From: CAXTKD01 sp964244885
GTDB lineage: Bacteria; Pseudomonadota; Alphaproteobacteria; Sphingomonadales; Sphingomonadaceae
Direction: 5' to 3'
Assembly (NCBI GenBank): GCA_964244885.1
Contig: CAXTKD010000014.1
Span: forward strand, 25,778-89,777
Length of the DNA stretch: 64,000 nt
The first letter of the stretch is position 1; every line of letters begins with the position of its first letter. This document shows positions 10,069 through 18,271 of the stretch, piece after piece. Made by a program: the position numbers and the translations under genes. A model generated the notes under the pieces. It was given only the letters and a program-made list of their open reading frames with translations. It was not told the DNA's origin and ran no database searches.

Positions 10069-11454
10069 ATGAACGACGCACTGAACGCGATGAGGGCGGC
10101 GGTCGGCCCGGCTGGCTGGACCGAAGACCCCGCTGACCTCGCGCCGCACCTGGTCGACTGGCGCGGCAAGACGCGCGGCGCCGCGGCGCTGATGCTGAGG
10201 CCGGCGTCGACCGCCGAGGTCTCGGCGGTGGTCCGCATCGCGGCGGCGCACGGCGTCGCGTTGGTGCCGCAGGGGGGCAACACCGGGCTGGTCGGCGGCG
10301 GCATCCCCGACAACGGGGGCGGCGCGGTGCTGATCTCGATGCGGCGGATGAACCGGCTGCGCGCGGTCGACGCGGCCGATTTCTCGCTGGTCGCCGAGGC
10401 GGGGGTGATCCTCGAGGCGGTTCACGAGGCCGCCGCCCGGGCCGGGCGGATGTTCCCGCTGTCGCTCGCCGCCAAGGGCAGCGCCACCGTCGGCGGACTG
10501 ATCTCGACCAACGCGGGCGGGGTGCAGGTGCTGCGGCACGGCACGATGCGAGCGCTGGTGCTGGGGCTGGAGGCGGTGCTTCCCGACGGCTCGGTGCTCG
10601 ACCAGCTGTCGTCGCTCCGCAAGGACAACACCGGCTACGACATCAAGCAGTTGCTGATCGGCGCCGAGGGGACGCTCGGCATCGTCACGGCGGCGGCGCT
10701 GAAGCTCGTGCCCGCCCCGGCGAGCGTCGCGACCGGGCTCGTCGGCCTCGCATCGCCGGAGGCGGCGCTCAAGGTTCTGAACCGGCTGCGCGCCGTGACC
10801 GGCGACCGCATCGAGAGCTTCGAGCTGATGCCGCGCGACGGGCTCGACATGGTGTTCGCGCATATTCCCGACACGCGCGACCCGCTGGACACGCCTCATC
10901 CCTGGTACGCGCTGGTCGAGGCGGTCTCGGCGCGCGAGGGCGAGCCGCTCGACGAGGCGCTCGGCGAAGGGCTGGCGGCGGCGATCGAGGCGGGGGAGGC
11001 GACCGATGCGACGGTCGCTTCGAGCGAGGCGCAGCGCGCCATGCTGTGGAAGCTGCGCGAGATGCTGCCCGAGGCCGAGCGGCTCGACGGACCGTCGCTG
11101 AAGCACGACGTCTCGGTGCCGGTCGCGGCGATGCCGGCGTTCATGGGGGAGGCGACATCGCTGGTCGAGGGGGGCTGGCCGGGCACGAGGGTGCTGGCGT
11201 TCGGCCATCTCGGCGACGGCAATGTCCATTACAACGTGCGCTTCGCGGCGGATGGGGACGGCGAGGGGATCACCGCGCGGGTCAACGACCTCGTCACCGC
11301 GATGGGCGGCTCGATCTCGGCCGAGCATGGCATCGGCACGCTCAAGATCGGCGAGCTCGGGCGGCTGGGCGACCCCGCCAAGCTCGCCGCGATGCGCGCG
11401 GTCAAGGCGGCGCTCGACCCCAGGGGCATCATGAACCCGGGAAAGCTGTTCTAG
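10069..11454 (+). CDS. FAD-binding oxidoreductase, D-2-hydroxyglutarate/D-lactate dehydrogenase family
   Basis: 461 residues from ATG 10069; the frame is open further upstream but those residues look non-coding. The N-terminal half is the FAD-binding domain of the p-cresol methylhydroxylase type, with LVPQGGNTGLVGGGIPD, GNI-like SLAAKGSATVGGLISTNAGG and LLIGAEGTLGIVTAAALK. The C-terminal half is the FAD-oxidase cap with FGHLGDGNVHYNVR (metal-binding His residues) and SAEHGIGTLK near the end. The family oxidises D-2-hydroxy acids, passing electrons to ETF or a quinone. D-2-hydroxyglutarate is the likeliest substrate, by family resemblance only. It stands as a single gene. Confidence 0.85.
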   Translation: MNDALNAMRAAVGPAGWTEDPADLAPHLVDWRGKTRGAAALMLRPASTAEVSAVVRIAAAHGVALVPQGGNTGLVGGGIPDNGGGAVLISMRRMNRLRAVDAADFSLVAEAGVILEAVHEAAARAGRMFPLSLAAKGSATVGGLISTNAGGVQVLRHGTMRALVLGLEAVLPDGSVLDQLSSLRKDNTGYDIKQLLIGAEGTLGIVTAAALKLVPAPASVATGLVGLASPEAALKVLNRLRAVTGDRIESFELMPRDGLDMVFAHIPDTRDPLDTPHPWYALVEAVSAREGEPLDEALGEGLAAAIEAGEATDATVASSEAQRAMLWKLREMLPEAERLDGPSLKHDVSVPVAAMPAFMGEATSLVEGGWPGTRVLAFGHLGDGNVHYNVRFAADGDGEGITARVNDLVTAMGGSISAEHGIGTLKIGELGRLGDPAKLAAMRAVKAALDPRGIMNPGKLF

Positions 11455-11464
11455 GGCGCGCACT

Positions 11465-11491
11465 TTCCCTCTCCCCTCCAGGGAGAGGGAA
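11465..11491. repeat. Short palindromic repeat (hairpin)
   Basis: An 11-bp perfect stem (TTCCCTCTCCC and its complement) with a 5-base loop, 10 bases after the FAD dehydrogenase gene. Similar CCCTCTCC/GGAGAGGG hairpins occur at 49231-49363 and 58900-59030, so it is a dispersed intergenic repeat. It could also stop transcription. Confidence 0.6.
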
Positions 11492-11581
11492 GCCACCGGC
11501 TTGCCTCGCGGGGCTCGCGCCGGTAAGGGCGGGGACTTGCGGGAACGCCTCCGCTCACCCACCCACATTCGCTGAAAGACC

Positions 11582-12346
11582 ATGATGGCCTCCAACCCTC
11601 CGGCTGCCCAGATGCCGCTTCTCTACAACCGGATCGTCCCGCTCTCGTCGTCGATCCATCCCAATCACGGCATGATCGCCCGGACCGGCTTTCCGGAAGC
11701 CACGAAGATCAACGCGGTGCCGGTGACGGTCGACGAGTTCCCGGTGCTGCAGCGCCACTTCCCGATCGTCTTCAGCCTTGGCGACAACCCGGCGCCGCTG
11801 GCGCTTCTTGGGCTCAACGACGGCGTCAACCTGTTCGTCGACGCCGAGGGCAACTGGCGGCCGGAGACCTATGTGCCGGCGTTCCTTCGCCGCTATCCGT
11901 TCATCCTGGCGCAGCTGACCGAGAACGCGGGCGAATTGTCGCTGTGCTTCGACGAGACCTCGCCGCTGATCGGCGAGAATATCGGCGATCGGCTGTTCGA
12001 CGGCACCGAGCCGACCGAGGCGACCAAGGCGGCGCTCGCCTTCTGCGAGCAGTTCGAGCAGTCGATCGCCCGCACCCGCGCCTTCATGGAGGAACTGCAG
12101 AAGCTCGATATCCTGACCGACGGCGAGGTGACGATCCAGCAAGTCGGCGTCGAGCAGCCGTCGATCTATCGCGGCTTCAAGATGGTCGCCGAGGACAAGC
12201 TGCAGGGCATCCGCGGCGATCAGGCGCGCAAGATGGTCCAGAACGGCATGCTGGGGCTCGTCTACGCCCACCTGTTCTCGATGGGGAATATCACCGAGCT
12301 CTTCCAGCGCCAGCTCAACAACGCGCGGGCGGAAGCGGACGCCTGA
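11582..12346 (+). CDS. SapC family protein
   Basis: 254 residues, cytoplasmic, no signal peptide. It has the features of SapC: FPVLQRHFPIVFSLGDNPAPLALLGL, ETYVPAFLRRYPFIL, then a C-terminal block with IYRGFKMVAEDKLQ and the closing LVYAHLFSMGNITELFQRQ. SapC was named from the S-layer locus of Campylobacter, but in sphingomonads it is usually a solitary gene, often near TonB receptors, and its function is unknown. A rho-independent terminator lies 150 bases downstream. Confidence 0.85.
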   Translation: MMASNPPAAQMPLLYNRIVPLSSSIHPNHGMIARTGFPEATKINAVPVTVDEFPVLQRHFPIVFSLGDNPAPLALLGLNDGVNLFVDAEGNWRPETYVPAFLRRYPFILAQLTENAGELSLCFDETSPLIGENIGDRLFDGTEPTEATKAALAFCEQFEQSIARTRAFMEELQKLDILTDGEVTIQQVGVEQPSIYRGFKMVAEDKLQGIRGDQARKMVQNGMLGLVYAHLFSMGNITELFQRQLNNARAEADA

Positions 12347-12496
12347 TCGATCTGTTTGAGACGAACCGAGTGCGGGGTGCGGCTATTCGGAGCTTGCGCT
12401 GTCGCGCGGGCTTCCCCAAATAGGGGTCGCCGCCTGTTTTGTCCCCCTTTGCGGGCGGCATGGCGCGCCTCCGGGCGCGTTTCCTCCCTGAACCTG

Positions 12497-12530
12497 GCCG
12501 CTCCGTGGCATTGCCCGGAGCGGCTTTTTT
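12497..12530 (+). terminator. Rho-independent terminator
   Basis: A 9-bp GC-rich stem (GCCGCTCCG and its complement) with a 10-base loop, followed by six T on the plus strand. It would end the sapC transcript. Confidence 0.8.
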
Positions 12531-12543
12531 ATGCGCCCGAGAC

Positions 12544-13419
12544 CTACTCGGCCGCCTGCGCGTAGGGGGCGAGGCCGAGGGCCGGCGCGGCGGCGATCAG
12601 CGCGTGCGCCAGCCGCCCGAGCGCGGCGCGCACCGACGGAAAGCCGTCATGACGCTGGAGCCGGCCGGGGTCCATGTAGAGCGCGCGATCGATCTCGATC
12701 TGGACGACGTGGATGCCGCCCGCCGGATCGGCGTGCGCGGCGGTGGTGTAGCCGCCCGCATAAGGCTCGTTGCGCGCGACGCGGAAGCCGGCGGACGCCA
12801 TCTGCGCCTCGATCGCCAGCACCAGCGCCGGGGCGGCGGTGCGGCCGTTCAGGTCGCCGAGGACGATCTGCGGCGCGGCGCGCGCGCCGCCCGGCAAGCT
12901 CGGCATCGAATGGCAATCGAGCAGGATGGCATAGCCATGCGCGGCGCGCGTGCGGGCGAGCAGGCCCGCCAGCGCCGCGTGATAGGGATGGTGAACCTCC
13001 GCGACCCGCCGCTCGACATCGCCGAGGCGGAGGCGCGCGGCATAAATGTCGAGTCCGTGCGCGGCGATTCGCGGCACGACGCCAAGCCCGGCGGCGGCGC
13101 GCTCGCTCAAGGGCGCGGCATCGGGAAGCGGCTCCGTGATCATCGCCTGGTCGAGGTCGCCCGGCGCGCGGTTGAGGTCGATGAAGGCGCGGCCATAGCG
13201 CGCGGCGATGAGCGGCGCGCCGGCCGCGACGGCGTCGGCGAGCAACTCGTCGACATAGGCGTCCTCCGCCCGCCGAAGCTGCGCCAGGGCGAGCCTGGTC
13301 TGGGCGAGGAAGGCGGGCGGATAGTCACGGCCCGAATGCGGCGAGGCGAGGACAAGCGCGCCCCGCGGCGGGCTGGCGCCGCCGAGGATACGGAACGGGT
13401 CGGGGAAGCTCACGGGCAT
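12544..13419 (-). CDS. N-formylglutamate amidohydrolase family protein
   Basis: 291 residues from ATG 13419; the frame continues upstream to 13509 but the family begins near this Met. Features: LVLASPHSGRDYPPAF (metal-binding His), EDAYVDELLADA, RAFIDLNRAPGDLD, VHHPYHAAL, LLDCHSMPS with metal-binding Asp/His, and EIDRALYMDP. The family hydrolyses N-formyl-L-glutamate to glutamate and formate in one version of histidine breakdown. No hut genes are nearby. It is divergent from cpdR, an arrangement I regard as common in alphaproteobacteria, so the physiological role may lie elsewhere. Confidence 0.88.
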   Translation of the reverse strand: MPVSFPDPFRILGGASPPRGALVLASPHSGRDYPPAFLAQTRLALAQLRRAEDAYVDELLADAVAAGAPLIAARYGRAFIDLNRAPGDLDQAMITEPLPDAAPLSERAAAGLGVVPRIAAHGLDIYAARLRLGDVERRVAEVHHPYHAALAGLLARTRAAHGYAILLDCHSMPSLPGGARAAPQIVLGDLNGRTAAPALVLAIEAQMASAGFRVARNEPYAGGYTTAAHADPAGGIHVVQIEIDRALYMDPGRLQRHDGFPSVRAALGRLAHALIAAAPALGLAPYAQAAE

Positions 13420-13585
13420 CAGCAGTCGAATCCAGCGATCGCGAGTCGGAACAGCTAGCGCTTCACTTGGTTGCGGGCAATCGGCTCGGCGGGGCTTCAC
13501 AACAGGCACGAAATGTTAAATGCTTGGGCGCATACGGTGGGCCGTGGGCGCTACCGACCCGCAACCAACCGTGAACGCGATCGCC

Positions 13586-13963
13586 ATGGCCCGAATTCTC
13601 CTCGCCGAAGACGACGAATCGATGCGGACGTTCCTTGTCCGCGCGCTGGAGCGCGCCGGCTATGATGTCGTCTCGGTGGATTGCGGCACCGCCGCGTTGC
13701 CGCATATCGCGCGCGATTCTTTCGACCTGTTGCTCACCGACATCGTGATGCCCGAGATGGACGGCATCGAGCTCGCGCAGCGCGCCGCGGTGCTGGCGCC
13801 GGCCATGCGCGTGATGTTCATCACCGGCTTCGCGGCGGTGGCCCTGAACGGCGCGGCGACGGCACCGGCGAACGCCAAGGTGCTGTCGAAGCCCTTCCAC
13901 CTCCGCGACCTGGTCGGCGAGATCGACCGGCTGTTCGACGAGCCCGCCGCTTCGGCATCGTGA
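13586..13963 (+). CDS. cpdR: CpdR, single-domain response regulator (ClpXP adaptor)
   Basis: 125 residues; the start at 13586 gives MARILLAEDDESMRTFL, as in CpdR. It is a lone receiver domain: acidic pair D9/D10, phospho-acceptor D52 in LLLTDIVMPEMDG, Thr in FITGFAAVALN and Lys in VLSKPFHLRDL. In Caulobacter the unphosphorylated form localises ClpXP and primes degradation of cell-cycle proteins, under control of the CckA-ChpT relay. The near-identity of these motifs to CpdR and the position beside an N-formylglutamate amidohydrolase and tRNA-Val support the name. Confidence 0.92.
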   Translation: MARILLAEDDESMRTFLVRALERAGYDVVSVDCGTAALPHIARDSFDLLLTDIVMPEMDGIELAQRAAVLAPAMRVMFITGFAAVALNGAATAPANAKVLSKPFHLRDLVGEIDRLFDEPAASAS

Positions 13964-14008
13964 CTCGCTTGCGCGGTTCGGGCGGGCCGACTATGTAGCC
14001 CCCCGCGT

Positions 14009-14083
14009 GGGCGCGTAGCTCAGTGGTAGAGCACTGTGTTGACATCGCAGGGGTCGCAAGTTCAATCCTTGCCGCGCCCACCA
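14009..14083 (+). tRNA. tRNA-Val (anticodon GAC)
   Basis: 75 bases including encoded CCA. Acceptor GGGCGCG pairs with CGCGCCC, the D-arm TAGCTCAGTGGTAGAG is canonical, the anticodon stem CTGTG/CGCAG encloses TTGACAT with anticodon GAC, and the T-arm contains TTCAATC. It is the integration site of the island that follows: its 3' half is repeated at 41393. Confidence 0.96.
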
Positions 14084-14087
14084 TTTT
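14030..14087 (+). repeat. attL: 58-bp direct repeat, left copy (inside tRNA-Val)
   Basis: Runs from the end of the D-arm through CCA plus four T and is identical base for base to 41393-41450. The left copy completes an intact tRNA gene. Sequence on either side of the two copies differs, as expected after site-specific integration into a tRNA 3' end. Confidence 0.9.
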
Positions 14088-14110
14088 CTCATTGAAATCA
14101 ATGAGAAAAT
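14083..14110 (+). other. 12-bp perfect inverted repeat just after tRNA-Val
   Basis: ATTTTCTCATTG and its complement around a 4-base loop, starting at the last base of the tRNA. It may process or end the tRNA transcript in place of the displaced original terminator, though there is no T-run, or it may be a recombinase arm site. Confidence 0.5.
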
Positions 14111-14168
14111 CGACCCCGGTATCCAGCTACCCGTCAAGTTCGTCGGTGCACTGTCGGTGGCAGGTCAG

Positions 14169-14308
14169 TGGGCATACCAGCGTGATGTGGTTCTGAACTT
14201 CAGTCGTCCCCGCAAGCCGCCCGATAACGCCTTTGCCGAGCCTTCAACGGCGTGTTCGGGCAAAATGCCTCAACGCCGAATGATTCCCGAGCCTGGCCGA
14301 CGCCCGGC
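14169..14308 (+). pseudogene. Remnant of an IS3-family (IS407-like) transposase OrfB
   Basis: In frame from 14169 the DNA reads WAYQRDVVLNFSRPRKPPDNAFAE, the region around the last catalytic Glu of IS3 OrfB. The match continues only after two frameshifts: FNGVF from 14243, then RAKCLNAE, a stop in place of Trp, and FPSLADAR from about 14257. Upstream and downstream parts of the element, its orfA and its terminal repeats are not recognisable. It fills most of the gap between tRNA-Val and trxB, where an island integrase would normally be. Confidence 0.75.
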
Positions 14309-14365
14309 TTATCAAAGCATTGCATAAGCTGTTTTCTACGAGCGCCTATGCACTGATTCTGTTTT

Positions 14366-15367
14366 TTACCAACTAGACGCCGCGCCAAATTCAGCCACGC
14401 CGAGGAACTTTTCGGCATCGAGCGCGGCCATGCAGCCCATGCCTGCCGCCGTGACTGCCTGACGGTAGATCTTGTCGGTGACATCCCCCGCCGCGAACAC
14501 GCCAGGGACGCTGGTACGCGTCGATCCGGTTTCGACGAGCAGATAGCCGCCATCGTCCATCGGCAGCTTGTCCTTGAAGATCGCAGTCGCGGGGGAATGA
14601 CCGATCGCGACGAACCCGCCTTCAGCAGTGACATGGCTGGCTTCGCCGGTGACCGTATCGATCAGATCGACGCCGACCATCACCTCGGGGTCGCCCGCCC
14701 CCACGAAACGGTCAATGCGCTTGTTCCACAGCACCACGACCTTTGGATTGGCGAACAGTCGGTCCTGCAGGATCTTCTCCGCGCGGAAATGGTCGCGGCG
14801 GTGGATGATGATGACCTCATCCGAATGGTTGGTCATGTAGAGCGCTTCTTCGACAGCGGTGTTGCCGCCGCCGATCACCACGACCTTTTTGCCGCGATAG
14901 AAGAACCCGTCGCACGTCGCGCATGCGCTGACGCCCTTGCCTTGCAGCCGCGTTTCACTGTCGAGACCCAGCCATTTCGCCTGCGCACCCGTCGCGATCA
15001 CCAGAGTGTCGCAGACATAGACGGTGCCGCCATCGCCGGTGAGCTTGAAGGGCCGCTCCGACAAGTCGACATCGACGATCATGTCCCAGATCATTTTCGC
15101 ACCGACATGTTCGGCCTGCTTGGTCATCTGCTCCATGAGCCAGGGGCCCTGAATGACATCGGCAAAGCCCGGATAATTTTCGACATCGGTGGTGATGGTC
15201 AGCTGTCCGCCGGGCTGAATGCCCTGCACAACCAGCGGATTGAGCCCGGCACGCGCGGCATAGATCGCGGCGGACAGACCCGCAGGGCCGGAGCCGAGGA
15301 TAAGCATTCTCGTCGCGAGTCCTGATCGTGACACAGCATCGCGCTCGCTCATCATGTTGACCTTCAA
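14366..15367 (-). CDS. trxB: Thioredoxin-disulfide reductase
   Basis: 333 residues, close to the family length. FAD-binding GSGPAGLSAAIYAARAG, PGGQLTITTDVENYPGF, the redox-active CATC followed by DGFFYRGKKV (near residue 150), NADPH-binding GGGNTAVEEALYM, and the C-terminal FAD motif VFAAGDVTD with RQAVTAAGMG are all present. Reduces thioredoxin with NADPH in the cytoplasm. The last residues (VAEFGAASSW) are unusual and run up to the decayed IS. As an island copy, it could feed the DsbD/TlpA system encoded at 35265-38521. It is transcribed away from the oxygenase operon. Confidence 0.93.
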   Translation of the reverse strand: MKVNMMSERDAVSRSGLATRMLILGSGPAGLSAAIYAARAGLNPLVVQGIQPGGQLTITTDVENYPGFADVIQGPWLMEQMTKQAEHVGAKMIWDMIVDVDLSERPFKLTGDGGTVYVCDTLVIATGAQAKWLGLDSETRLQGKGVSACATCDGFFYRGKKVVVIGGGNTAVEEALYMTNHSDEVIIIHRRDHFRAEKILQDRLFANPKVVVLWNKRIDRFVGAGDPEVMVGVDLIDTVTGEASHVTAEGGFVAIGHSPATAIFKDKLPMDDGGYLLVETGSTRTSVPGVFAAGDVTDKIYRQAVTAAGMGCMAALDAEKFLGVAEFGAASSW

Positions 15368-15432
15368 CTCCCGATCTTCATCAGGATTTCATGCACGCCT
15401 CGTAGGGTGCCATGCTGGACATCGTCAACTGC

Positions 15433-15444
15433 TTTGGATACAAA
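15433..15444 (+). promoter_or_regulatory. Candidate operator TTTGGATACAAA (site A)
   Basis: TTTG and CAAA are complementary arms around GATA. Related sites occur at 22882-22894, 32157-32169 and 32333-32344, each in a divergent promoter region of the island. TTG-N4-CAA resembles operators of GntR/FCD regulators, one of which is encoded at 21466-22179. Confidence 0.5.
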
Positions 15445-15636
15445 TGGACAGAGAATAGACATTCTGGGATATATATAAGGCCATATAGCATCCAAATCGC
15501 GTAGGATGTTACAATATCTATGGTGGCGTATCTTCGTTGGTTCAAGAGAAGGAAATTAGCCGTTTTTTGGTTAAAAATAGCCAATTTCGACGGCGTGCAG
15601 TGTAAAAAAGTGACCCGTTATAGTCATAATACGGGG

Positions 15637-15653
15637 TTGGCACGGTATGTGCT
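15637..15653 (+). promoter_or_regulatory. Sigma-54 (-24/-12) promoter
   Basis: TTGGCACGGTATGTGCT has the invariant GG (15639-15640) and GC (15651-15652) exactly 10 bases apart, and the full TTGGCACG consensus at -24. It lies 60 bases before the start of the monooxygenase gene. A XylR/DmpR-like sigma-54 activator is encoded in the same island (30222-31916), which gives the promoter a natural partner. Confidence 0.8.
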
Positions 15654-15712
15654 GGAGTTCTTGGGTGCAGGTCTGAATTGGGGCCATGCTCGCAACAAAG
15701 GGGAGAGAGAAT

Positions 15713-16966
15713 ATGGCAAGTGCTCAAATTAGCGCAATTCCGGTCGACACAACGACCGGCCCATTGGACTCGCTGACATATGGCCAAGGCCCTGATCGGA
15801 CCTTGGTAGCCAAGGCGCGCAACCTGCAATCGCTCATCCGTCAATATGCTCAACAAAGCGAAGACGACCGTCGAGTTGCGCAACCGGTGATCGACGCTCT
15901 CCAGGAGGCGGGCCTTTTCCACATTTCGATTCCTAAGCGTTTGGGGGGGCAGGGCGCGAACTTCCGCACTTTCATCGACGCGATCGCAGAGATCGCTGAA
16001 GCTGACGGCGGCACTGCCTGGGCCGCGGCTCTGCTCAACGTCTGCACCTGGTTTGCAACGCTGTTTTCTGAGCGGGCGCAGCAGGATGTATTCGGCGGCA
16101 ATCCCGGCGCGCGCGTCTGCGGCATTTTCACGCCGCCCCAGATCAGCGAGCGGACGTTCGAAGGCGCCGAAGGTGGCCTGCGCGTGACGGGCGAATGGGG
16201 TTATGCTTCGGGGTCGAACCATGCCGATTGGGCGGTGCTCGGGGTAAAGTTGGGCGACAATCCCGATGGCTCACCGATCCTGGGTCTCGGACTGATCCCG
16301 ATGTCGGATCTGACGATCAAGGATACCTGGTATGTGGCCGGCATGCGGGCGTCGGGCAGCAATACGCTGGTCGCTAACGACGTGTTCGTCCCCGACCACC
16401 GCATCCACAGCTACGACGATCTGGCGGCTGAGGACTATCTCCGGAAACCATCGAACGAGAACAACGACTATGCCTCGTTCATTCCGGTGGCGGAGGTCAT
16501 CCTGTGCGGCGCCCAATTGGGTCTCGTTCGTGCAGCGATCCAGCAAACCATCAAGAAGGGCGGCGGCAAGAACGTCGCTTATACGATCTTTACCGAGGCG
16601 AAGAATTCGCCCGCGCACCAGATTCAGCTGGCCGAGGCTGCCTCCGAAGCGGACCAGGCGACACTGCTGCTGTCGCGCGCGGCGGCCGACATCGACTTTG
16701 CGGCTGCGAAACACGAAAAGCTGGACGTGCTGACCCGCGCCCGCATTCGCATGGACACGGGTGCTTCGGCGCGACTGTGTCGCAGCGCGATCAACCGGCT
16801 GATGAGCGTCAATGGCGCGGCGAGCTTTGCCAACGTCAATGCGTTGCAGCGGATGTGGCGCGACAGCGAAATTTCGAGCCGCCACGCCTTCGTGATGCCC
16901 GAAGTTGCGAGCCATATCTACGGTCGCGCGCTGTTCGGTCTGGAAGACATCGTCCAGCCGTTCTGA
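15713..16966 (+). CDS. Flavin-dependent monooxygenase, acyl-CoA dehydrogenase fold (HsaA/HpaB-C2 type)
   Basis: 417 residues; ATG 15713 follows GGGGAGAGAG. The acyl-CoA-dehydrogenase fold is evident: N-terminal helices with RVAQPVIDALQEAGLFHISIPKRLGG, a central beta domain with RVTGEWGYASGSNHADW and DTWYVAGMRASGSNTLVAND, then a helical C-terminus. The group-D monooxygenase pattern (G-S-x-x-W and GMRASGS) and the nearby flavin reductase (18583-19071) indicate a two-component hydroxylase using reduced flavin and O2, rather than a true CoA-ester dehydrogenase. Relatives hydroxylate phenols, secosteroids, indoles or sulfur heterocycles. First gene of the operon behind the sigma-54 promoter. Substrate not determined. 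Confidence 0.8.
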   Translation: MASAQISAIPVDTTTGPLDSLTYGQGPDRTLVAKARNLQSLIRQYAQQSEDDRRVAQPVIDALQEAGLFHISIPKRLGGQGANFRTFIDAIAEIAEADGGTAWAAALLNVCTWFATLFSERAQQDVFGGNPGARVCGIFTPPQISERTFEGAEGGLRVTGEWGYASGSNHADWAVLGVKLGDNPDGSPILGLGLIPMSDLTIKDTWYVAGMRASGSNTLVANDVFVPDHRIHSYDDLAAEDYLRKPSNENNDYASFIPVAEVILCGAQLGLVRAAIQQTIKKGGGKNVAYTIFTEAKNSPAHQIQLAEAASEADQATLLLSRAAADIDFAAAKHEKLDVLTRARIRMDTGASARLCRSAINRLMSVNGAASFANVNALQRMWRDSEISSRHAFVMPEVASHIYGRALFGLEDIVQPF

Positions 16967-17056
16967 ATGGATAGGTCGCGCCTGCAAGAAGCGCAAAACT
17001 GAAACTGGGAAGACCGCCGGCGCCATGAAGCGTCGGCGGCAAGGGCGGAGAGGGCT

Positions 17057-18235
17057 ATGTCGGGCAACGTGCCATCGATTGACTTTGATCTATATGCCGA
17101 GAAGCAACTGCTCGCGCCGTTCGAGGGGTACCGGAAACTCCGCGATCTTGGCCCCCTCGTCTATCTCGAAAATCTCGGCATGTACGTCGCGGCACGCTAT
17201 CGCGATGTGAAGGAAATCCTGTCCCGGCCCGATATCTTCATATCGGGCAAGGGCGTGATGATGAACGATACCGTCAACAACATCTTTGCGGGCGGCATCG
17301 GTCTGTGTTCGGACGGTGACGAGCATCGTCGTATCCGCAAGGTCGAAGCGCGGCCGCTCAACCCCCGCACGCTGCGCGAGCTACGCGATACGATCACTGC
17401 CGAAGCCGAGGCTGTCGTAAACGAAGTCACCGCCAAGCGGCAGTTCGATGCGGCCACCAAGCTGGCGCAGTATTTGCCCTTGCGTATCGTCTCGAACCTT
17501 GTCGGCCTGCCCGAGGAGGGTCGCGAGCGGATGTTGATCTGGGCAGCGGCCAACTTCGACAGCTTCGGACCGCTCAACGAACGCGCCAGCGGCGCGCTCA
17601 GCGTGTTCGATGAAATGGTCGGATATGCGATGACGCAGTGCGTGCCTGAAAAGCTCAAGCCGGGAAGTTGGGCAGCGATGCTCCACGAAGCGGCCGACAA
17701 TGGCGAAATCAGCGAACAGGACGCAAAGCTGATGGCGCTGTCCTATGTCGCGCCGTCGCTTGATACGACGATCTTTGCGACGTCGAGCGCGATCTGGCTC
17801 TTCGCCAAACATCCCGATCAATGGCAGTTGCTGCGCGAACGGCCGACGCTCATCCCCAACGCCATCAACGAAGTCATCCGCATCGAGTCACCAATTCAGG
17901 GCTTTTCCCGCGTCGCCAGTGAAGATTTCGACCTTGATGGTTCGACCATCCCCGCCGGCGCGCGCGTCATCATCCTGTTCGGCTCGGCCAATCGTGATGA
18001 GCGCTACTGGGGTAATCCGGATGAATTCGATATCGAGCGCCAGGGTGCTGCCGACCATGTCGGCTTCGGCTTTGGCGAGCATGTCTGCATCGGCAACAAT
18101 CTGGCACGAATGGAAATGGCCGCGCTCTTCACCGCGCTGGCGCAGAAGGTCGACCGGTTCACCGAAGTCTCGCAGGAGCGCGTGGTTAACAGCACGTTGC
18201 GCGGTTTCGCCAAGCTTGAAATGACGATCAACTAA
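17057..18235 (+). CDS. Cytochrome P450
   Basis: 392 residues, a soluble bacterial class I P450. I-helix YVAPSLDTTIFAT, the ExxR motif in NEVIRIESPIQGFSR, and the haem loop FGFGEHVCIGNNLARME with the Cys ligand are present. The I-helix has Ser-Leu before Asp-Thr-Thr, whereas A/G-G-x-D/E-T is usual. It needs an electron carrier; a [2Fe-2S] ferredoxin of suitable type is encoded at 40553-40870, but no ferredoxin reductase is in the window. The adjacent EthD gene recalls the ethABCD system, where a P450 dealkylates ethers. With formaldehyde dehydrogenase in the same island, O-demethylation is an attractive but unproven role. Confidence 0.92.
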   Translation: MSGNVPSIDFDLYAEKQLLAPFEGYRKLRDLGPLVYLENLGMYVAARYRDVKEILSRPDIFISGKGVMMNDTVNNIFAGGIGLCSDGDEHRRIRKVEARPLNPRTLRELRDTITAEAEAVVNEVTAKRQFDAATKLAQYLPLRIVSNLVGLPEEGRERMLIWAAANFDSFGPLNERASGALSVFDEMVGYAMTQCVPEKLKPGSWAAMLHEAADNGEISEQDAKLMALSYVAPSLDTTIFATSSAIWLFAKHPDQWQLLRERPTLIPNAINEVIRIESPIQGFSRVASEDFDLDGSTIPAGARVIILFGSANRDERYWGNPDEFDIERQGAADHVGFGFGEHVCIGNNLARMEMAALFTALAQKVDRFTEVSQERVVNSTLRGFAKLEMTIN

Positions 18236-18271
18236 ACCGCCGGTCGCGGCAGCGACGGCACAGGAGGGACT

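Larger units (their letters stand above)
15368..15712. promoter_or_regulatory. AT-rich divergent control region between trxB and the oxygenase operon
   Basis: About 345 bases without a convincing gene, clearly AT-richer than its surroundings. It holds a GATAC-type motif (15433-15444), a run of TATATATA near 15470, and a sigma-54 promoter (15637-15653). Activator and IHF sites probably lie between 15480 and 15620, where short near-repeats of TAGCC and AATTTC occur, but I cannot define them. Confidence 0.6.

Noticed and set aside
15381..15584. Small minus-strand frame of 67 codons in the trxB/monooxygenase gap
   Set aside because: Lies in the AT-rich promoter region, has no ribosome site and no recognisable features.
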